Below are positions 34,706-43,839 of a stretch of 64,000 nt of DNA, in pieces. The DNA lies in assembly GCF_017592555.1 (NCBI RefSeq), contig NZ_JAGFNS010000009.1, positions 186,001 through 250,000 on the forward strand, written 5' to 3'. How positions within the stretch are numbered: the stretch's first letter is position 1; each line of letters starts with the position of its first letter. A model generated the notes under the pieces. The model was not told the origin of the DNA. It worked only from the letters and a program-made list of their open reading frames with translations, and ran no database searches. The DNA is from Actinoplanes flavus. Lineage in GTDB: Bacteria > Actinomycetota > Actinomycetes > Mycobacteriales > Micromonosporaceae. The position numbers were made by a program, and so were the translations under genes.

Positions 34706-36151
34706 CTAGGAGTGACCCCGCAGATCCCGGACCGACGCGATCAGCTCCTCCTGGGAGATCGGGGTGACCGGGCCGCCGCGCGCCTCCTGCATGGCCTTGC
34801 CGAGCTGGAGGCGGCGCAGCACCTCCCGGATGTCCGCGCCGGTCATGCCGGTGCTGGCGACGGCCAGCGCGTTCAGGTCGAGGTCGTCGGCGAACATCCG
34901 GAAACCGGGGGTCTCGTGGGCGCTGATCAGGCCGCGGATCATCTTGCGGAAGATCTCGGCGCGGCTGGCCTCGTCCGGGCGCGGGATGCTCAGCTTCACG
35001 TCGAAGCGGCCGGACCGGGTCAGCGACTCGTCGACCCGGTGCGGGAAGTTGGTGGTGGCCACCACGATGACGTTCGGGTTCTCCTCGATCAGGTCGTTCA
35101 TCTCCTGCTTGAAGATGCCGGCCACGGCGTTCAGCGCCTGGCTCGCCGCGTCGCCGCCGGCGCCCGCGTAACTGACGATCGAGTCGAACTCGTCGAAGAG
35201 CATCACCGTGGCGGTGCGGTAGCGGCGGGCGTCGCGGAAGATCTGCTTGATGTTGCGCTCCGAGCCGCCGAGCCATTTGTCCAGGATCTCCGGGGTGCGG
35301 ATCTCCCGGAAGTCGGCGCCGATCTCGTTGGCCAGCGCCCGCGACAGCATGGTCTTGCCGGTGCCGGGCGGGCCGTACATCAGGATGCCCTGCGGACGGC
35401 GGGCGCCCCACCGGGCCATCGCCTCCGGATGCCGGAACGACACCGCGATCTGGCGCAACTCGGCCACCACGTCGGCCAGGCCGCCGACCATGTCCAAAGT
35501 GACCGTCTCGGTGGTCGGTGGCGCCTTCGGCACCGCCTCCCGGCTGATCACGAAACGCCGCCCGTCGAGCGAGCCCGGCCCGGCCAGGTCGGTCACCGCC
35601 TGGAGGGTGAGCGTGACGAAGGCGCGCAGGTGGGCCGGGGTGACCTCGTCACGCGGCACCCGCGCCTCGACGCGGGCGACGGTCCCGTCCGCCTCGTAGG
35701 TGACGGCCGCTTCGAGACCCGCGGCGGCGTCGGCGAGGACTTCCGGTTCCCGCTCGGCCGGTTTCTCCAGACCCAGTTTCCGGTACGCCGCCGCGGCGGC
35801 CGTCCCCACGCCCTCGACCAGCCTCGTGACCACCTGGTCGCCGGCCGCGATGCGACGGGCCAGCAGCGGGCCCAGCGGGTCGATGCTCAGCACGATGCCG
35901 CGCATCCGGTGCTCGGTGGCCAGCGGGGTGCTGAGGGTGGTGATCCGCGCGGTGAAGACGTGGTCGGCGGCGTCGGCCGCGACGGTCAGGTCGACCCGCT
36001 GGACCGGGGCCGGCCAGGCGGCCCGCCGCAGCGGCTCCACCGGGTTGACCCGCGCGGCGGCGAGCAGGGTGACCGCGTCGACCAGCTCGACGGTCGCACC
36101 GGCGAACTCGAACGTCTCGGTACGCGGGCGTGCGAAGCTCGCGTCGGTCAT
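34706..36151 (-). CDS. AAA+ ATPase (FtsH/CDC48-type module)
   Basis: 481 aa. The N-terminal 215 residues are an uncharacterised adaptor-like domain. The AAA module (about 225-470) has Walker A GPPGTGKTML, Walker B TVMLFDEFDS, a sensor-1 Asn region (VVATTNFP) and the arginine-finger segment (ESLTRSGRFDVKLSIPRPD). No protease domain follows, so it is probably a remodelling ATPase. Start ATG 36151 has GGAGG 5 nt upstream. The substrate is unknown; no partner gene is adjacent. Confidence 0.88.
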   Translation of the reverse strand: MTDASFARPRTETFEFAGATVELVDAVTLLAAARVNPVEPLRRAAWPAPVQRVDLTVAADAADHVFTARITTLSTPLATEHRMRGIVLSIDPLGPLLARRIAAGDQVVTRLVEGVGTAAAAAYRKLGLEKPAEREPEVLADAAAGLEAAVTYEADGTVARVEARVPRDEVTPAHLRAFVTLTLQAVTDLAGPGSLDGRRFVISREAVPKAPPTTETVTLDMVGGLADVVAELRQIAVSFRHPEAMARWGARRPQGILMYGPPGTGKTMLSRALANEIGADFREIRTPEILDKWLGGSERNIKQIFRDARRYRTATVMLFDEFDSIVSYAGAGGDAASQALNAVAGIFKQEMNDLIEENPNVIVVATTNFPHRVDESLTRSGRFDVKLSIPRPDEASRAEIFRKMIRGLISAHETPGFRMFADDLDLNALAVASTGMTGADIREVLRRLQLGKAMQEARGGPVTPISQEELIASVRDLRGHS

Positions 36152-36243
36152 GGTGTCCTCCGGTCGGGTATCCGGGCACGACCATCCCAGCGTGACACGG
36201 TGACACCCGGTTTGGCCCGTCCACGGGCGGGCATGCCGCTGCC

Positions 36244-36429
36244 ATGACCGACTTCATGGACAAGGCGCGGAAGTTCGCCGACCAGCACGACGAGCAGGTG
36301 GATCAGGGCCTGGAGAAGGCCGGCGACCAGATCGACGAGCGGACCGGGAACAGGTACTCGGACCAGATCGACCGGGGTGTCGACGAGGCGCAGAAACGCA
36401 CCGGGGAGGGAGACACCGTCCCGGGCTGA
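36244..36429 (+). CDS. MT0933-type small antitoxin-like protein
   Basis: 61 aa, highly charged and helical (MTDFMDKARKFADQHDEQVD; TGNRYSDQIDRGVDEAQKRT). It matches the Rv0909/MT0933 antitoxin-like family found widely in actinobacteria, often without an adjacent toxin. No toxin gene is recognisable beside it, so a free-standing stress or CsbD-like role is equally possible. No clear Shine-Dalgarno. Confidence 0.75.
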   Translation: MTDFMDKARKFADQHDEQVDQGLEKAGDQIDERTGNRYSDQIDRGVDEAQKRTGEGDTVPG

Positions 36430-36453
36430 CGGCGCCGATGCACCCGGCCGCCC

Positions 36454-36501
36454 GTCAGCGCCGTCTCGGGACATTGGAGACAGCCCTGACGGCCGGCCGG
36501 G
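36454..36501. repeat. Dispersed hairpin element, copy 1
   Basis: GTCAGCGCCGTC (36454-36465) pairs imperfectly with GACAGCCCTGAC (36479-36490) and is followed by GGCCGGCCGGG. The same order of arm, GGAGACAG arm and GGCCGGCCGGG occurs at 52620-52664, so this looks like a REP-type dispersed palindrome. Confidence 0.6.
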
Positions 36502-36545
36502 ATTCGGGCGGTGACGGGGGCGGGCCGGGGTGGCAGGATGGCGGG

Positions 36546-37103
36546 ATGCTGGTCGTGTTCGCGCACAGCAGCACCGGGTCGACCGTCGCCACCGTGCACC
36601 GGGCCGATGGGGTGGTCCTGCAACTGCCCGGGTACGACCGGAAATATCGGGTACCGCATGACCTGGCACACTTCGCGACCGAGCGGGCCCTCGACATGGC
36701 GGGCGGCGTGTTCGGTTCGATCGCGGCCGGTGGTGTCTTCACGAACATGCGCCTGATCAGTGGCCGGCCCCGCCACGACGCGTCGGCCCGCAGCAAACGG
36801 ATCCTGGAGGCCAACCGGCAGACGCTCGGCCTGGCCGAGGTGCTCGCCGGGGTGATCCACCAGGTGGTCGAGACCGGCGACACGGCCCCGGTCGTCCCGA
36901 TGGCCCGCAACGCCTACGCGGTGCTGGATCCGGGCGAGTTCCCGTGGAGCGACGACCAGGTCGGCACGGCGTTGGGTGACCTGACCGAGCTGGCCGCCGA
37001 ATGGGAGGCGCAGGGCACGCTCCGCGTCACCTGGCCGGACCATCTGATCGCCGCCCCTCCCCCGCCCCGCGGCATCCGGCGCGGCCGCCGTGGCCGCACC
37101 TGA
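36546..37103 (+). CDS. Hypothetical cytoplasmic protein
   Basis: 185 aa, no signal or TM segment. It begins MLVVFAHSSTGSTVATVHRA and has a helical middle (RSKRILEANRQTLGLAEVLA) and a basic tail. No family recognised. The start is supported by CAGGAT (36534-36539) ending 6 nt before the ATG, a leaderless arrangement; there is no Shine-Dalgarno. Confidence 0.75.
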   Translation: MLVVFAHSSTGSTVATVHRADGVVLQLPGYDRKYRVPHDLAHFATERALDMAGGVFGSIAAGGVFTNMRLISGRPRHDASARSKRILEANRQTLGLAEVLAGVIHQVVETGDTAPVVPMARNAYAVLDPGEFPWSDDQVGTALGDLTELAAEWEAQGTLRVTWPDHLIAAPPPPRGIRRGRRGRT

Positions 37104-37139
37104 CCCGATGGGCGGGAGAGAAGGCGGGCGTCCGGGGTC

Positions 37140-38063
37140 CTACCTGACGTAGGTGACGGTGACGTTCGGGTCGGCGGCGTCACCGGTGCTGTAGACGTAC
37201 CTCCTGGCCGCGCTGTCGCCGGTCTGGGCCAGCAGCCACTGGGCCGACCAGCGGGCGATCGTCTCGACGCCGATCCCCTGGTCGAGGCTCTGGGCGGACG
37301 GGTCGGGGGCGGCGCCGGCCGGGTTCTGGCCGTTGGTGACGCCGTAGTGGTTGGCGCCGGTCAGGGAGATGAACGCCTTCGGGGTGCCGGCGGTCAGCTG
37401 GTAGGTGGTCTCGCCCTCGGACGGGCCGGCGACACCGTCGGCCAGGCCCTGGAGGTAGCCGACCGGAACGGTGTTGAGGACCGGCAGGACGACGTCGGTG
37501 CCGGGCAGGACGTTGTTGCCGCCGTAGGTGACGACCGCCTCGAGCTCGCTCGGCGCGGTGTTCGCGATCGCGCAGAACGGGACGACGCAGAGGCCGGTGC
37601 TGACGCTGAGCGCGGTGGCCGCGCCGAACGAGTGTCCGGAGAGGACCAGCGTGTTCTCGTCGATGCGCCGGTAGAGCGGCGAGGCGGGGTCGTCGTCCTC
37701 GGCCTCGGCCCAGTCGACGGTCCAGCCGGCCTGGGCGCCCTCGGGGTAGAGGCCGCTGACGCCGAACAGGCTGCGGGTGTGGTTGGGGACGGCGACGACG
37801 AACCCGTACGAGGCGAGGGTCTCCGCGTACGCCGAGTAGTTCGCCTTGTCGACGTTGGCGCCCTGGAGGAAGAGCGCGACCGGCAGCCGGGTGCCGGTCG
37901 CCGGGTAGTAGACGTCGGCGCTGTCGCCGTTGATCGTCGTCGGGTAGCTCGCGACCGCCGTGGCGGCGGACGCGGGCGCCGGCACGGAAAGCGTCGCGGC
38001 GAGGAGGGCGGCCGAGGCCACCACCGCCAGTCGTTTCCAAGAACGGAACAGTGTCACATTCAT
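37140..38063 (-). CDS. Secreted alpha/beta-hydrolase (chlorophyllase/dienelactone-hydrolase-like esterase)
   Basis: 307 aa with a Sec signal peptide ending near ASAATAVASYP. The nucleophile elbow is LSGHSFGAATAL; the oxyanion-type segment is VALFLQGANVDK and the His is likely in LTGANHYGVTNG. The layout matches secreted PET-hydrolase/chlorophyllase-like esterases of unknown substrate. It is divergent from the ABC importer operon across 314 bp. Confidence 0.85.
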   Translation of the reverse strand: MNVTLFRSWKRLAVVASAALLAATLSVPAPASAATAVASYPTTINGDSADVYYPATGTRLPVALFLQGANVDKANYSAYAETLASYGFVVAVPNHTRSLFGVSGLYPEGAQAGWTVDWAEAEDDDPASPLYRRIDENTLVLSGHSFGAATALSVSTGLCVVPFCAIANTAPSELEAVVTYGGNNVLPGTDVVLPVLNTVPVGYLQGLADGVAGPSEGETTYQLTAGTPKAFISLTGANHYGVTNGQNPAGAAPDPSAQSLDQGIGVETIARWSAQWLLAQTGDSAARRYVYSTGDAADPNVTVTYVR

Positions 38064-38377
38064 GGATACGGACTATGTCGACCGATCGATGCGACGTCAA
38101 GGGCCGGACCGGCCACCGACCGCGGGCGCCCCGGACGGCCGGGAGGGCGGGCAGGCCCATCCGGGCGGTGCGGTCCTGTGTGGCCGGAGGATGCGGACGA
38201 TCGCGGCGTCCGCCACACGGAGGATGCCGAATCGACGCTCAGAGACCGCTTTCGATCAACGACAGCGCATGGAAAAGTGAGGACGAATTCAGGCGCTGTA
38301 CGCCTGTCCTCCACCCGGCACTTCCATGATCCACCGAGCGCGCGCCGCGGTCGCGGCGCCGCAGAAGGAGGAACTCA
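38064..38377. other. Divergent intergenic region, no gene
   Basis: 314 bp between the secreted esterase and the importer lipoprotein gene. It should hold both promoters. An imperfect inverted repeat (GTGTGGCCGGA near 38178 with TCCGCCACAC near 38209) is the only structure I see. No ORF with a credible start or RNA gene was found. Confidence 0.6.
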
Positions 38378-39499
38378 GTGCGCATCCTTGCCCGATCCAC
38401 GGCCGCCACCCTCGCGGCCGCCACGATAGTCGCGCTGACCGGCGCCTGCTCCCCGCCCGAGAAGGAGTCCGAAACGGCCGGCAGCGGCGCGGCCACCGCC
38501 ACCAGCGCCGCCGGCCTGGGCGGCATGGACGACCTGATCGCGGCCGCCAAGAAGGAGGGCGCGCTCAACGTCATCGCCCTGCCACCGGACTGGGCCAACT
38601 ACGGCGAGATCATCAAGGCCTTCGGCGACAAGTACGGCATCAAGGTCAACTCCGCGCAGCCGGACGGCTCCAGCCAGGACGAGATCAACGCCGCCAACCA
38701 GCTCAAGGGCCAGGACACCGCACCCGACGTGTTCGACCTCGGCGGCGCGGTGGCGAGCGCGAACACGGCGATGTTCGCGGCCTACAAGGTGGCCACGTTC
38801 GACGAGATCCCGGCCGGGCTCAAGGACGCGAACGGCGCCTGGGTCAACGACTATGGCGGCTACATGTCGATCGGCTACGACAGCGCCAAGGTGCCCGCCC
38901 CGGCGAGCGTCGACGACCTGCTGAAGGCCGAGTACAAGGGCAAGGTCGCGCTGAACGGCGACCCGACCCAGGCCGGCGCCGCGTTCGGTGGCGTGCAGAT
39001 GGTCGCGGTGGCCAAGGGTGGCACGCCGGAGGACATCAAGCCCGGTGTGGCCTTCTTCGGCGCGCTGAAGAAGGCCGGCAACTTCCTGCCGGTCGACCCG
39101 ACGCCGGCGACCATCGAGTCCGGCCAGACCCCGGTCGTCTTCGACTGGGACTATCTCAACGCCGCCCAGTCCAAGAAGCTGCCCAGCTGGAAGGTCGTCG
39201 TGCCGAACGGCGCCGTGCTCGGCTCCTACTACGTGCAGGCGATCAGCAAGGATGCCCCGCACCCGGCCGCGGCCCGGCTGTGGCAGGAGTTCCTCTACTC
39301 GGACGAGGGCCAGAACCTGTGGCTCAAGGGCGGCGCCCGCCCGGTCCGTGCCGACGCCATGCAGAGGGCCGGCACCATCGACGCCACCGCCTTCGCCGCG
39401 CTGCCGAAGGTCGAGGGCACCCCGGTGATCCCGACCGAGGCGCAGAGCACCAAGGCCAAGGAGTATCTGACCGCGAACTGGGCCAAGGCCATTGGCTGA
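38378..39499 (+). CDS. ABC importer substrate-binding lipoprotein (COG1840/spermidine-putrescine/iron-like)
   Basis: 373 aa. The lipoprotein signal ends LTGACSPPEKE, giving acylated Cys. The mature protein is a type II solute-binding fold (GGMDDLIAAAKKEGALNVIA; VFDLGGAVASANTAMFAAYK; FLYSDEGQNLWLKGGARPVR). Relatives bind polyamines, ferric ion, phosphonates or thiamine; the ligand cannot be told from sequence alone. GTG at 38378 follows AAGGAGGAACTCA, a strong Shine-Dalgarno. It is first gene of an SBP-permease-permease-ATPase operon. Confidence 0.9.
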   Translation: MRILARSTAATLAAATIVALTGACSPPEKESETAGSGAATATSAAGLGGMDDLIAAAKKEGALNVIALPPDWANYGEIIKAFGDKYGIKVNSAQPDGSSQDEINAANQLKGQDTAPDVFDLGGAVASANTAMFAAYKVATFDEIPAGLKDANGAWVNDYGGYMSIGYDSAKVPAPASVDDLLKAEYKGKVALNGDPTQAGAAFGGVQMVAVAKGGTPEDIKPGVAFFGALKKAGNFLPVDPTPATIESGQTPVVFDWDYLNAAQSKKLPSWKVVVPNGAVLGSYYVQAISKDAPHPAAARLWQEFLYSDEGQNLWLKGGARPVRADAMQRAGTIDATAFAALPKVEGTPVIPTEAQSTKAKEYLTANWAKAIG

Positions 39500-40388
39500 G
39501 GTCGCCGAAGCCGTTCCGCGGCGCGTGGCCGGCCGGTCACGCCCGCGGGCCGGCGCCCTGCTGGGCACGGTGCCGTTCTTCGCCTTCGTGACGATCTTCC
39601 TGGTCGTCCCGACGCTGACCGTGGTGATCGGCGCGTTCACCGGTGACGGTGGGCGGGGTGTCACGCTGGAGAACGTCCGTGCCCTCGCCGACGAGTACAT
39701 CCTCGCGGCGTTCGGCCGCAGCATCACCCTCTCCGCGGCCAGCGCGATCATCGGTGCGGTGCTGGGCGCCCTTCTGGCGTACGCGCTGGTCACCGCGAAA
39801 CCGGACGGCCCGTTGCGGCGGGTGGTCACCGCGGCCGCCGGGGTGCTCGCGCAGTTCGGCGGCGTCACGCTCGCCTTCGCGTTCCTGGCGACGATCGGGC
39901 TGAGCGGTTTCGTCACCCTCTGGTTGCAGGAGCACGGCCTCGATCCGTACGCGAACGGCGTCTGGTTGTTCGAGCTGCCCGGACTGACGCTCGTCTACAC
40001 GTACTTCCAGATCCCGCTCATGGTGATCGTGTTCCTGCCCGCGCTGGACGGCATCCGGCCACAGTGGCGGGAGGCGACCGCGAGCCTGGGCGGCAACACC
40101 TGGCACTACTGGACCCGGGTGGCCGGGCCGCTGCTCGCGCCGGCGTTCCTCGGTTCGGCGCTGCTGCTGTTCGCCAACGCCTTCTCCGCGTACGCCACCG
40201 CCGCGGCCCTGGTCAGCCAGGGCAGCCCGATCGTCCCGCTCCAGATCCGCGGCGCTCTGACCAGCGAGGTCGTCCTCGGGCAGGCGAACCTGGGCAAGGC
40301 GATGGCGCTGGGCATGGTGGTCGTGGTGGCCGTGGTGATGACCCTCTACTCGCTGCTGCAGAGACGGACCGCCAAGTGGCTAGGGTGA
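39492..40388 (+). CDS. ABC importer permease 1
   Basis: 298 aa, six TM helices, with the EAA loop at EATASLGGNTWHYWTRVAGPLL. The start TTG at 39492 overlaps the end of the lipoprotein gene by 8 bp; no ATG or GTG fits better before TM1. It forms the translocation channel with the next gene's product. Confidence 0.88.
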   Translation: MAEVAEAVPRRVAGRSRPRAGALLGTVPFFAFVTIFLVVPTLTVVIGAFTGDGGRGVTLENVRALADEYILAAFGRSITLSAASAIIGAVLGALLAYALVTAKPDGPLRRVVTAAAGVLAQFGGVTLAFAFLATIGLSGFVTLWLQEHGLDPYANGVWLFELPGLTLVYTYFQIPLMVIVFLPALDGIRPQWREATASLGGNTWHYWTRVAGPLLAPAFLGSALLLFANAFSAYATAAALVSQGSPIVPLQIRGALTSEVVLGQANLGKAMALGMVVVVAVVMTLYSLLQRRTAKWLG

Positions 40389-41143
40389 TCTTCCGCTGGA
40401 CCGTCCTGACCGTGATGGGCGTGTTCTTCCTGCTGCCGCTGGTGGCCATGGTGGAGTTCAGCACCCGCGACCCGGAGACCTGGCCGCTGCTGCTGGACTG
40501 GCCCCGGCTGGCCGGGGAGTACCCGGCCCTGGCCGAGGGCATCCTGGCCTCGCTGGCGCAGGCGGCGCTGACCTCGGTGCTGATGCTGGTGCTGCTGGTG
40601 CCGACGGCGATCTGGGTCCGGCTGCGGCTGCCCCGGCTGCGGCGGGTGGTCGAGTTCCTCTGCCTGCTGCCGCTCACCATCCCGGCGATCGTGCTGGTGG
40701 TGGGCCTGGCCCCGGTGTACGCCTGGGTCAACTACCTGATCGGCGGCTCGTCGCTGACCCTGGTGTTCGCCTACACGATCCTGGTGCTGCCGTACGCCTA
40801 CCGCGCCATCGACACCGGCCTGTCCGCGATCGACGTGCGGACCCTGGCCGAGGCCGCCCGCGGTCTGGGCGCCGGCTGGACCACCGTGATCTGGCGGGTG
40901 GTGCTGCCGAACATCCGCTCGGCGGTGCTGTCCGCCGCGTTCCTGACCGTGGCCCTGGTGCTCGGCGAGTTCACCATCGCCTCGCTGCTGCACCGTACCA
41001 ACCTCCAGGTGGCCATCGAGTTCCTCGGCAAGAGCAGCGCGACCGTGTCGGTGGCGGTGTCGCTGACCGCGTTGCTGCTCGCGTTCACCCTGCTGCTCGT
41101 GCTGTCCCTGGCGGGCTCGTCGTCCAAGGAGAGAAGATCATGA
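40376..41143 (+). CDS. ABC importer permease 2
   Basis: 255 aa, six TM helices, EAA loop at EAARGLGAGWTTVIWRVVLPN. GTG at 40376 overlaps permease 1 by 13 bp; GTG at 40385 gives the GTGA overlap and is an alternative three codons shorter. It is partner of permease 1 and is overlapped by the ATPase gene start (ATGA). Confidence 0.88.
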   Translation: MARVIFRWTVLTVMGVFFLLPLVAMVEFSTRDPETWPLLLDWPRLAGEYPALAEGILASLAQAALTSVLMLVLLVPTAIWVRLRLPRLRRVVEFLCLLPLTIPAIVLVVGLAPVYAWVNYLIGGSSLTLVFAYTILVLPYAYRAIDTGLSAIDVRTLAEAARGLGAGWTTVIWRVVLPNIRSAVLSAAFLTVALVLGEFTIASLLHRTNLQVAIEFLGKSSATVSVAVSLTALLLAFTLLLVLSLAGSSSKERRS

Positions 41144-42153
41144 CCGGGGTCGCCGTACGACTGGAGGGGCTGCGCCGGACCTTCGGCACCGTGCACGCCC
41201 TCGACGACCTGGACCTGGCGATCGAGCCGGGCGAGCTGGTCGCCCTGCTCGGGCCCTCCGGTTGCGGCAAGACCACCGCGCTGCGGATTCTCGCCGGGCT
41301 GGAGGAGGCCACCGCCGGCCGGGTGCTGGTGGACGGCCGCGACGTCACCCGGCTGCCGGCCAACAAGCGCGGCATGGGCATGGTGTTCCAGGCGTACAGC
41401 CTCTTCCCGCACCTCACCGCCGCGCAGAACGTGGAGTTCGGCCCGCGCCTGCGCCGGGGTTCGCTGGCCCGGGCCGCCGAGATGCTGGATCTGGTGGGCC
41501 TGTCCGGCTTCGCGAAGCGGTACCCGCACCAGCTCTCCGGCGGGCAGCAGCAGCGGGTGGCGCTGGCCCGGGCGCTGGCGATCGAGCCGCGGGTGCTGCT
41601 GCTGGACGAGCCGCTGTCCGCACTGGACGCCAAGGTACGGGTGCAGCTGCGCGACGAGATCCGCCGGATCCAGACCGAGGTCGGCACCACCACCCTGTTC
41701 GTGACCCACGACCAGGAGGAGGCGCTCGCGGTCGCCGACCGGGTCGGCGTGATGCGGGCCGGTCGGCTGGAGCAGCTGGCCACCCCGTCCGAGGTGTACC
41801 TGCGCCCGGCGACCGCGTTCGTGGCCGATTTCGTCGGTCTCAGCAACCGGCTGCCCGGCAGCGTGAACGGCGACGTGGTGGAGGTGCTCGGGGCGCGGCT
41901 GCCGCTGGTCACGCCGCACGCCGGTGGTGCGGCCACCGCGCTGGTCCGCCCGGAGGCGGTCGACGTCGTCCCGGATCCGGGCGCCACGGCGACCGTGCTG
42001 ACCAGCAGCTTCCTCGGGTCGACCAGCCGGGTCACGGTGAGCGTCGGCGACCAGCTGGTGGTGGCGCAGGTGCCGAGCGGCCGGTTGCCGGATCTGTCGG
42101 CGGGCACCCGGGTCCGGGTCACGATCCAACCGGTGGCGGTCGCTCTCGAATAG
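41140..42153 (+). CDS. ABC importer ATPase (PotA/FbpC-like with TOBE domain)
   Basis: 337 aa. Walker A GPSGCGKTT, Q-loop VFQAYSLFP, signature LSGGQQQRVALARAL, Walker B VLLLDEPLSALDA and H-loop VTHDQEEA are intact. A C-terminal TOBE region (about 270-337) follows. It powers the importer encoded upstream and starts within the previous stop (ATGA). Confidence 0.95.
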   Translation: MTGVAVRLEGLRRTFGTVHALDDLDLAIEPGELVALLGPSGCGKTTALRILAGLEEATAGRVLVDGRDVTRLPANKRGMGMVFQAYSLFPHLTAAQNVEFGPRLRRGSLARAAEMLDLVGLSGFAKRYPHQLSGGQQQRVALARALAIEPRVLLLDEPLSALDAKVRVQLRDEIRRIQTEVGTTTLFVTHDQEEALAVADRVGVMRAGRLEQLATPSEVYLRPATAFVADFVGLSNRLPGSVNGDVVEVLGARLPLVTPHAGGAATALVRPEAVDVVPDPGATATVLTSSFLGSTSRVTVSVGDQLVVAQVPSGRLPDLSAGTRVRVTIQPVAVALE

Positions 42154-42188
42154 ACAGGTATGGGCGCTCACGTTACAGTCGGAGGCCC

Positions 42189-42202
42189 TGGGAGCGCTCC
42201 CA
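42189..42202. promoter_or_regulatory. CebR-type operator before the cellulase gene
   Basis: TGGGAGCGCTCCCA is a perfect 14-bp palindrome identical to the binding site known for the LacI-family cello-oligosaccharide repressor CebR of Streptomyces. It lies 66 bp upstream of the cellulase GTG start, at promoter distance, so the gene should be induced by cellobiose. Confidence 0.92.
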
Positions 42203-42267
42203 GCGCGGGTCGTCCCACCGCCGATTCCCCGCGGCGGTCCCGCGTCCATCCCCCGAGGTGATGTCTC

Positions 42268-43668
42268 GTGAAACGCCGTACCACAACCATTCTCGCCGCG
42301 GTGCTGGCCGTGGCCGCGACCTCGACGGCCGCCCTCTTCGCGCTCCCCGCGAGCGCCGAGACGGCGGCCTTCCGGGTGTCGAACTCCTGGAGCACCGGCT
42401 ACCAGGGTGAGATCACGGTCAGCAACCAGTCCTCGTCGGCGATCAGCACCTGGAAGGTGGACCTGACCCTGCCGGCCGGGACATCGGTCACGCAGGCCTG
42501 GAGCTCTACGCTCACCAGCAGCGGCAACACCTACACCTTCACCCCGGCGGCCTGGAACGGCACGATCGCCGCCAACGCCTCGACCACCTTCGGCTTCATC
42601 GTGACCGGCACCGGCCGGCCGACCGGCTGCGTGGTCAACGGCCAGACCTGCACCGGTACGACGACACCGACGTCGTCGCCCACCACGTCGCCCAGCGCGT
42701 CGCCGAGCACCAGCACCCCGCCGGTCAACGGCACCCCGGTCGGGATCAACGGCCAGCTCAAGGTCTGCGGCACCAAGCTGTGCAACCAGTACGGCAAGCC
42801 GATCCAGCTGCGCGGCATGAGCACCCACGGCATCCAGTGGTTCCCGAGCTGCTACACCGACGCGGCGCTCGACGCGCTGGCCACCGACTGGAACTCCGAC
42901 CTGTTCCGGGTCTCGATGTACGTCCAGGAGCAGGGTTACGAGACCAACCCGGCCGGCTTCACCACGCGGGTCAACAACCTGGTCGACGAGGCCGAGCAGC
43001 GGGGCATGTACGCGCTGATCGACTTCCACATCCTCACGCCGGGCGACCCGATGTACAACCTGGACCGGGCCAAGACCTTCTTCGCCCAGGTGTCGGCCCG
43101 TAACGCCGCCAAGAAGAACGTCATCTACGAGATCGCCAACGAGCCGAACGGCGTGAGCTGGGCGACCATCAAGAACTACGCCGAGCAGGTCATCCCGGTG
43201 ATCCGGGCGAACGACCCGGACGCCGTCGTGGTGGTCGGCACCCGGGGCTGGTCGTCGCTGGGCGTCTCCGAGGGCGGCAACTCGTCCGAGATCGTCGCCA
43301 ACCCGGTGAACGCGTCCAACGTGATGTACACGTTCCACTTCTACGCGGCGTCGCACAAGGACAACTACCGCGCCGAGGTGGAGCGGGCCGCGGCCTCGCT
43401 GCCGCTGTTCGTGACCGAGTTCGGCACGGTGACCTACACCGGTGACGGCGCGGTCGACACGGCCAGCAGCAACGCCTGGCTGGACCTGCTGGACCGGCTC
43501 CAGATCAGCTACGCGAACTGGACGTTCTCCGACGCGGGCGAGGGCAGCGCGGCGCTGAAGCCGGGCACCTGCGCGGGCGGCTCGTTCGCCGGGACCGGGG
43601 TGCTGACCGAGTCGGGCCTGCTGATGCGCTCCCGGATCCGTACCGCGGACAACTTCCCGACCACCTGA
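42268..43668 (+). CDS. Secreted cellulase: CBM2 plus GH5 endoglucanase
   Basis: 466 aa. A signal peptide (to about ALPASA) is followed by a CBM2 cellulose-binding module (residues 32-130, FRVSNSWSTGYQGEITVSNQ, with paired Cys), a Ser/Thr/Pro linker (about 132-155) and a GH5 catalytic domain (about 165-455). The acid/base Glu is in IYEIANEPNG and the nucleophile Glu in LFVTEFGTV; the substrate-pocket motif LRGMSTHGIQW is also present. It should cleave internal beta-1,4-glucan bonds. GTG 42268 is preceded by GAGGTGATGTCTC. A CebR box lies in the promoter and hairpins follow the stop. Confidence 0.95.
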   Translation: MKRRTTTILAAVLAVAATSTAALFALPASAETAAFRVSNSWSTGYQGEITVSNQSSSAISTWKVDLTLPAGTSVTQAWSSTLTSSGNTYTFTPAAWNGTIAANASTTFGFIVTGTGRPTGCVVNGQTCTGTTTPTSSPTTSPSASPSTSTPPVNGTPVGINGQLKVCGTKLCNQYGKPIQLRGMSTHGIQWFPSCYTDAALDALATDWNSDLFRVSMYVQEQGYETNPAGFTTRVNNLVDEAEQRGMYALIDFHILTPGDPMYNLDRAKTFFAQVSARNAAKKNVIYEIANEPNGVSWATIKNYAEQVIPVIRANDPDAVVVVGTRGWSSLGVSEGGNSSEIVANPVNASNVMYTFHFYAASHKDNYRAEVERAAASLPLFVTEFGTVTYTGDGAVDTASSNAWLDLLDRLQISYANWTFSDAGEGSAALKPGTCAGGSFAGTGVLTESGLLMRSRIRTADNFPTT

Positions 43669-43752
43669 GAACCGTGTGAGCCGGCCGGGCCCCGCTCCCG
43701 CCAAAGCAGGTCCGGCCCGGCGGCCCGTACCCACGATCCGGGTCGCCGACCG

Positions 43753-43787
43753 CGCCGGGTCCGCCCCTCCACCGGGCGGGCCCGGCG
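43753..43787 (+). terminator. Hairpin downstream of the cellulase gene
   Basis: CGCCGGGTCCGCCC and GGGCGGGCCCGGCG form a 14-bp stem with one mismatch and a 7-nt loop, followed by GCACCTTATTCTC. A weaker hairpin (43680-43691 with 43713-43723) precedes it. Confidence 0.6.
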
Positions 43788-43807
43788 CACCTTATTCTCA
43801 TGCCGCG

Positions 43808-43817
43808 CTTATATAAG
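43808..43817. promoter_or_regulatory. Palindrome in the ArsR gene promoter
   Basis: CTTATATAAG is a perfect 10-bp AT-rich palindrome just upstream of the -10-like TAGGGT at 43828-43833, in the usual position for an ArsR-family autorepressor site. Confidence 0.5.
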
Positions 43818-43839
43818 TCGAATCTGATAGGGTGAACCC

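Noticed and set aside
36244..36429. Complete toxin-antitoxin module
   Set aside because: Only the small antitoxin-like protein is present; neighbouring genes show no toxin family.
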